Both the position numbers and the translations under genes were made by a program. From Clostridia bacterium (lineage in GTDB: Bacteria > Bacillota_A > Clostridia > Oscillospirales > Acutalibacteraceae), in NCBI GenBank assembly GCA_017390825.1, contig JAFPAK010000291.1:1-8171 (forward strand): a stretch of DNA of 8,171 nucleotides. Reading direction: 5' to 3'. Shown here one piece after another: positions 4,583 to 8,171 of the stretch (within the stretch, counting starts at the first letter, position 1; each line of letters starts with the position of its first letter). A model generated the notes under the pieces. The model saw only the letters and a program-made list of their open reading frames with translations, was not told the DNA's origin and searched no databases.

Positions 4583-7231
4583 ATGAAGACTAAAAAGAAT
4601 CTTGTACGCAGCGCAGATGAATATACAAGATACTACGGTGATTTCCGAGGAGTAGATTTCTCCTCGGATCATACTCAAGTTAACGATCATCGATTTGCAT
4701 ATGCGATAAATATGTATAAAGATTATCGCACCGGCGAAGGTAATGCTATTGAAACAATACCGGGCTTCAGAAGACGATTTGAAGCCCCACGTACTATCGG
4801 ACCTGATTCCAAGGTAATTTACGCTCCAATAAACGGAATTCACGAATTCTCCTATGTTGGCGCGAATGGCGAGCGAGATAAGGACGTCATAGTCCACGCC
4901 GGCACCGATCTTTACCTATGGAACGAATATCCTTTGAATGCAAACGTCGTGTTACAGTTCTCGGTCAACGTTATCAAAGATGCTGAAGGCGCAGGCGATT
5001 TTAATAATCATAAATATATATTGGATTTTCCTATCAAGAGCATTGTAAGCGTGACCGTAGATATTGGAACAGAGTTAGCTGAAGGATTCCGTATTGTTAA
5101 AGAATATGACAAGAAATATTTACAATTTACCAACAACTTTGCATCAATGTATGAAGGCAAAAATGTTATTGTGAATTATAAGGAATCTGAGGTAACTGTT
5201 CCGATTCTTGAAGGCATGAAAAACGCCAAGTCTAACAGTTTTGTATTCAACAATAAGCTCTATATACTTGACGGTCAAAATTACTACGAATATTCAGGCG
5301 GAAGCTCCATAAATAAGGTAACCGATATTGCTTATTGCCCGACGGTTTTTAACGGCATAGGCATAGGCGATGCGGCACCAACAGATACAACAAAAATCGA
5401 ATATGAGCAGATAAATCTTTTGTGTACTAATTATAAGCACACTTACGTAGCTGATGGTACAACGAAAGATTACCCATTGTATTCAGACGATGCTGTTGAA
5501 AGCGTAAGCGTATATGACACGCCTACAACAGCATATACAATCAATACCGATACAAAAACACTTACTTTTAACGATGACGCTATTCCTGTAGCTCCAGAGA
5601 ATAGAAACGAGCCTAAAGGTTATGCAGGCGTTGTAATAACATTCAAGAAAAACGATGATACCGACCTTTCGGAAAAGAATAGGATACTCAAGTGCACTGT
5701 TGTAGCCCTCTTTGATAAAAGAGTGTTTCTCACCGGTAATCCCGACTATCCGAACACTATTTGGTATTGCGGATATAACAAGACAACAGGCTACGAGGAT
5801 TGCACGTACTTTGGCGAGCTTGACTATGTGGTAGACGGAGTTGAAAATGCACCCATAACCGGTCTTATTCCGGTAGCTGATACCCTTGCAGCGTTGAAGA
5901 ATCACGCTAGGCAGGACAGTACAATATACTTCCACAATCGTGTTGAGACTTCCGCAAGTAATGTACCTACAACATATCCTAACACACCGGGATTGACCGG
6001 ATACGGATGTCTTGGAGCTTGTATTAATTTTCTTGACGATCCTATATTTATTTCACCGCTAGGCGTGGAAGGAATCGGTCAGCTTTCCGTTCGTTTGGAG
6101 CGAGCTGTTGAGCACCGATCTACCTTGATTGACGCAAAACTAGTAAATCTCGATCTTACCAAAGCGCAACTTGCAGAGTGGGAGGGATATCTTGTCATAC
6201 TTGTTGACGGAGAAATATTCCTAGGCGATGCAAGACAGCGGTACACGAACGATCTTGGTCAACCCGAATACGAATGGTATTATCTGAACGATATCGGAAT
6301 ATACGAAGACCAAAAAAAGGAATACTATTATTCTCCTCTTTTCTATGACAAATATTTTGATATTGATAAAGTACGTATCAAAAAGGATGGCATAGAATAC
6401 GAGGTAGCGCATGCTAAAGAAATATACAACCCGGATTTATATATCAGCGAGAACAAGGTAAACAGTCCGGTTGATATTGATCCGTATTTATTTGATGCGG
6501 ATTTGGTAGGCTTTACCGTTAATGCAGAAGATATCATCATAACGGCAGAAGATATAACAGACGAACAACGTTCCGATTTTATTGATGTCTTCAAAGAATT
6601 CCGCTTTATCATAAAGAATACGTGGGATGGAGTTAGCTATAACGGTATTGAGCGCAAGCTTGTGCAAAAAGCTATAATAATCGAGGACAAAGGAAGCTAT
6701 ACAGGAGGAGAATTTTATCCTGCAAAAACCATAGTCAACATCGATAGAAATCTTTTCTTTGGGACGGATAGCGGAATCATCTGCTCCTTCAACTTTGATC
6801 AACGTTCTGAAGACGGAACTATTCTTCCGACAAGCTATTCATTTGATAATCGCACTATCTATTGCGGCGTTGCAACAAAGATGGATAATTGCGGCATTCC
6901 TCATTTAAATAAATCGACCATAAAAAAATCTACCGTCATAAAAACTAAATCGTTAGTATCAGCGGTAACAAAAGTCAGGATAAGAACAAATAAAAGCGGC
7001 TACAAAAGTATTGCTCGAATCAATAGCAACCTATTTTCTTTTGCAAACGTCGACTTTTCTGATTTCTCATTTGTGACAACTGATCAAACAATCTTTTCAA
7101 TAAGAGAAAAAGAAAAACATTGGGTAGAAAAGCAGCATTGGTTATATTCGGACGAATATCAAAAACCGTTTTCTGTTTATTACCTTGCATTTCGTTATAA
7201 GGTAAGCGGTAGGATTAAGGAGGTACTATGA
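4583..7231 (+). CDS. Large tail nozzle / propeller-like tail protein (P22 gp10- or T7 gp12-like, 'stabilization protein')
   Basis: The 882-residue product follows the adaptor, as nozzle genes do in podoviruses. Its N-terminus has a segment with FRGVDFSSDHTQV, INMYKD and IETIPGFRRRF (residues 21-66), which I recognise as typical of Firmicutes phage proteins labelled packaged-DNA stabilization or tail tube proteins. Many short strand units follow, such as VIVHAGTDLYLW, FVFNNKLYILDGQNYYEY, DKRVFLTGN, GYLVILVDGEIFLGDARQRY and RNLFFGTDSGIICSFNF, which read like blades of a beta-propeller. Residues near 285-355 look like an inserted beta-sandwich (YVADGTTKDYPLY, VSVYDT, YTINTDTKTLTF). The length is close to T7 gp12 (about 794) and well above P22 gp10 (472). 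There is no signal peptide or catalytic motif. The last 100 residues are more basic and AT-rich in their codons. A start at GTG 4571 would add four residues. Confidence 0.78.
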   Translation: MKTKKNLVRSADEYTRYYGDFRGVDFSSDHTQVNDHRFAYAINMYKDYRTGEGNAIETIPGFRRRFEAPRTIGPDSKVIYAPINGIHEFSYVGANGERDKDVIVHAGTDLYLWNEYPLNANVVLQFSVNVIKDAEGAGDFNNHKYILDFPIKSIVSVTVDIGTELAEGFRIVKEYDKKYLQFTNNFASMYEGKNVIVNYKESEVTVPILEGMKNAKSNSFVFNNKLYILDGQNYYEYSGGSSINKVTDIAYCPTVFNGIGIGDAAPTDTTKIEYEQINLLCTNYKHTYVADGTTKDYPLYSDDAVESVSVYDTPTTAYTINTDTKTLTFNDDAIPVAPENRNEPKGYAGVVITFKKNDDTDLSEKNRILKCTVVALFDKRVFLTGNPDYPNTIWYCGYNKTTGYEDCTYFGELDYVVDGVENAPITGLIPVADTLAALKNHARQDSTIYFHNRVETSASNVPTTYPNTPGLTGYGCLGACINFLDDPIFISPLGVEGIGQLSVRLERAVEHRSTLIDAKLVNLDLTKAQLAEWEGYLVILVDGEIFLGDARQRYTNDLGQPEYEWYYLNDIGIYEDQKKEYYYSPLFYDKYFDIDKVRIKKDGIEYEVAHAKEIYNPDLYISENKVNSPVDIDPYLFDADLVGFTVNAEDIIITAEDITDEQRSDFIDVFKEFRFIIKNTWDGVSYNGIERKLVQKAIIIEDKGSYTGGEFYPAKTIVNIDRNLFFGTDSGIICSFNFDQRSEDGTILPTSYSFDNRTIYCGVATKMDNCGIPHLNKSTIKKSTVIKTKSLVSAVTKVRIRTNKSGYKSIARINSNLFSFANVDFSDFSFVTTDQTIFSIREKEKHWVEKQHWLYSDEYQKPFSVYYLAFRYKVSGRIKEVL
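7217..7223 (+). promoter_or_regulatory. Ribosome binding site of the fibre gene, inside the nozzle gene
   Basis: AAGGAGG lies four bases before the ATG at 7228, within the last codons of the nozzle gene. The start and stop overlap as ATGA, indicating coupled translation. Confidence 0.75.
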
Positions 7232-8171
7232 ATCAGAATCAAAAACAAATCATACCATCATTTGATGAATCACAGATAAATGAACAAGGCGTTGTATCGC
7301 TTGCAATACGACCTAATCAAAGATCGCAGTATGGAGTAGGAAACCTTACAGGAAAGCAGCTTCAGGAACGATTTGACCGTCTTACAACATTAACAATTAA
7401 GCATCTTAATGATGTTATAAAGATGCTTAATGAAAAAGACATACTAACAACTTCAGATTTAATTTCAGAAATTTCAGATTTGCTCACCAAGATTTACAAC
7501 GAAGAGGATGGTCTTATAGCAAAAAATCCGGTGAGTGATGAAGACACAGGGCTAAATGGCATTCTTGAAGACCTGTATGATTACATCGGCGCATTAAACA
7601 CATTCACCAAAATATCGGGATACATTAACGAAGACAATCCTGATGTAACGCTTGACGATATATTTGCAACGATTACAGCGCTTGAAAACCACGAAAGTGC
7701 TAAAGACGCTCACCCGGAAGCTATAAAACAAGGCGTAAATGCTGGCATTGCTACTCACAACGATTCGGAAGATGCGCACAAAGGTAAATTTTTAACTGCT
7801 GACGATGTTGTTAACGGATTCAATTCCACAGAGACAAATAAGCCTTTGTCCGCATTTATGGGTAATGCGCTTCATACAGCACTTGGTAACGAAGCAGACG
7901 CTCGTAGTAAAGGAATTAAAGCTGAAAAAGAAGCTCGTGAGAAAGCAGTGCAGAGTTGTCTGCACAAGCAAGAGAATGACAGTGGAATGAGAAAGGCGGT
8001 ATGTCTTAAAGCTGCGAAGGGCGAACCCATAGCAGGTCAAACAGGTATATTTGTGCAAACTAGCTTTAATTCTAAAGATCCAACGCAGTATGAATCTATC
8101 CCTGCACGAGGGACATCAGGTTCCCATATAGGAACTTTTGAAATTGCACATCCCGAACTGGATACAACCAA
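7228..8171 (+). CDS. Tail fibre or appendage protein, N-terminal part (3' partial)
   Basis: The frame is open from the ATG at 7228 to the window end, giving 314 residues with no stop; the gene continues to the right. It overlaps the nozzle stop codon by the ATGA arrangement. The N-terminus holds IRPNQRSQYGVGNLTGKQLQ and a following helix, a segment I associate with attachment ends of Firmicutes phage tail appendages. Helical linker regions follow, then two His-containing repeats (HESAKDAH at 155-162, HNDSEDAH at 177-184) and a linker STETNKPLSAFMGNALH (about 200-216), which is typical of trimeric phage tail fibres. A charged helix (GNEADARSKGIKAEKEAREK) leads into a probable beta-rich region. 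The receptor-binding or enzymatic tip, if present, is outside the window. The tail fibre/appendage role is likely; the receptor cannot be told. Confidence 0.75.
   Translation, partial: MNQNQKQIIPSFDESQINEQGVVSLAIRPNQRSQYGVGNLTGKQLQERFDRLTTLTIKHLNDVIKMLNEKDILTTSDLISEISDLLTKIYNEEDGLIAKNPVSDEDTGLNGILEDLYDYIGALNTFTKISGYINEDNPDVTLDDIFATITALENHESAKDAHPEAIKQGVNAGIATHNDSEDAHKGKFLTADDVVNGFNSTETNKPLSAFMGNALHTALGNEADARSKGIKAEKEAREKAVQSCLHKQENDSGMRKAVCLKAAKGEPIAGQTGIFVQTSFNSKDPTQYESIPARGTSGSHIGTFEIAHPELDTT

Noticed and set aside
5483..5935. 150-codon open frame on the - strand within the nozzle gene
   Set aside because: It lies wholly opposite a well-supported gene, in a region where all genes run on the + strand, and shows no recognisable features.
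7948..7965. Hairpin GTGCAGA-GTTG-TCTGCAC in the fibre gene
   Set aside because: Short stem inside coding sequence with no T tract after it; no support as a terminator or regulatory site.
7805..7990. Second + strand open frame of 61 codons inside the fibre gene
   Set aside because: Out-of-frame overlap with the fibre gene, no ribosome binding site and no recognisable features.

Overview
The window looks like part of a tailed phage or prophage virion-assembly module. The host is probably a low-GC Gram-positive bacterium of the Clostridia type. This rests on strong AAAGGAGG-type ribosome binding sites before most genes, moderate AT-richness, and the family resemblance of the proteins; no host gene is present to confirm it. 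All genes lie on the + strand and are tightly packed. The order scaffold, small decoration-like protein, major capsid protein, short-tail adaptor, large nozzle-like protein, tail fibre/appendage suggests a podovirus-like virion in the broad style of P22 and T7.

Layout. Positions 1-774 hold the 3' end of a gene entering from the left; its function is unclear, and it ends in two lysine-rich helical repeats. Positions 775-1075 hold a self-contained cassette: an extended -10 promoter, a 55-residue zinc-ribbon gene and a strong intrinsic terminator. Positions 1112-1240 encode a 42-residue, very basic protein too short for ordinary gene calling. Positions 1283-3603 are the head block: scaffold with an extremely acidic N-terminus, a small beta-rich decoration candidate, and the HK97-fold-like major capsid protein. 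Positions 3624-7231 are the neck and tail block: a head-tail adaptor with an apparent beta-sandwich insertion, then an 882-residue nozzle/propeller-like protein. Positions 7228-8171 are the 5' part of a tail fibre or appendage gene that runs off the window.

How the genes would work together (inference from order and families): the scaffold directs assembly of the capsid protein into a procapsid, the small beta-barrel protein may later stabilise the shell, the adaptor closes the portal vertex, and the nozzle protein extends it and may dock the fibre made by the last gene. The zinc-ribbon cassette has its own start and stop signals for transcription, so it may be a moron-type insertion expressed independently of the late genes. 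The strongest points for follow-up are this cassette, the short basic gene beside the acidic scaffold, and the extra domains in the adaptor and nozzle proteins. I see no tRNA, rRNA, CRISPR array, insertion sequence, integrase or attachment site. There is no gene-free stretch longer than about 120 bases.
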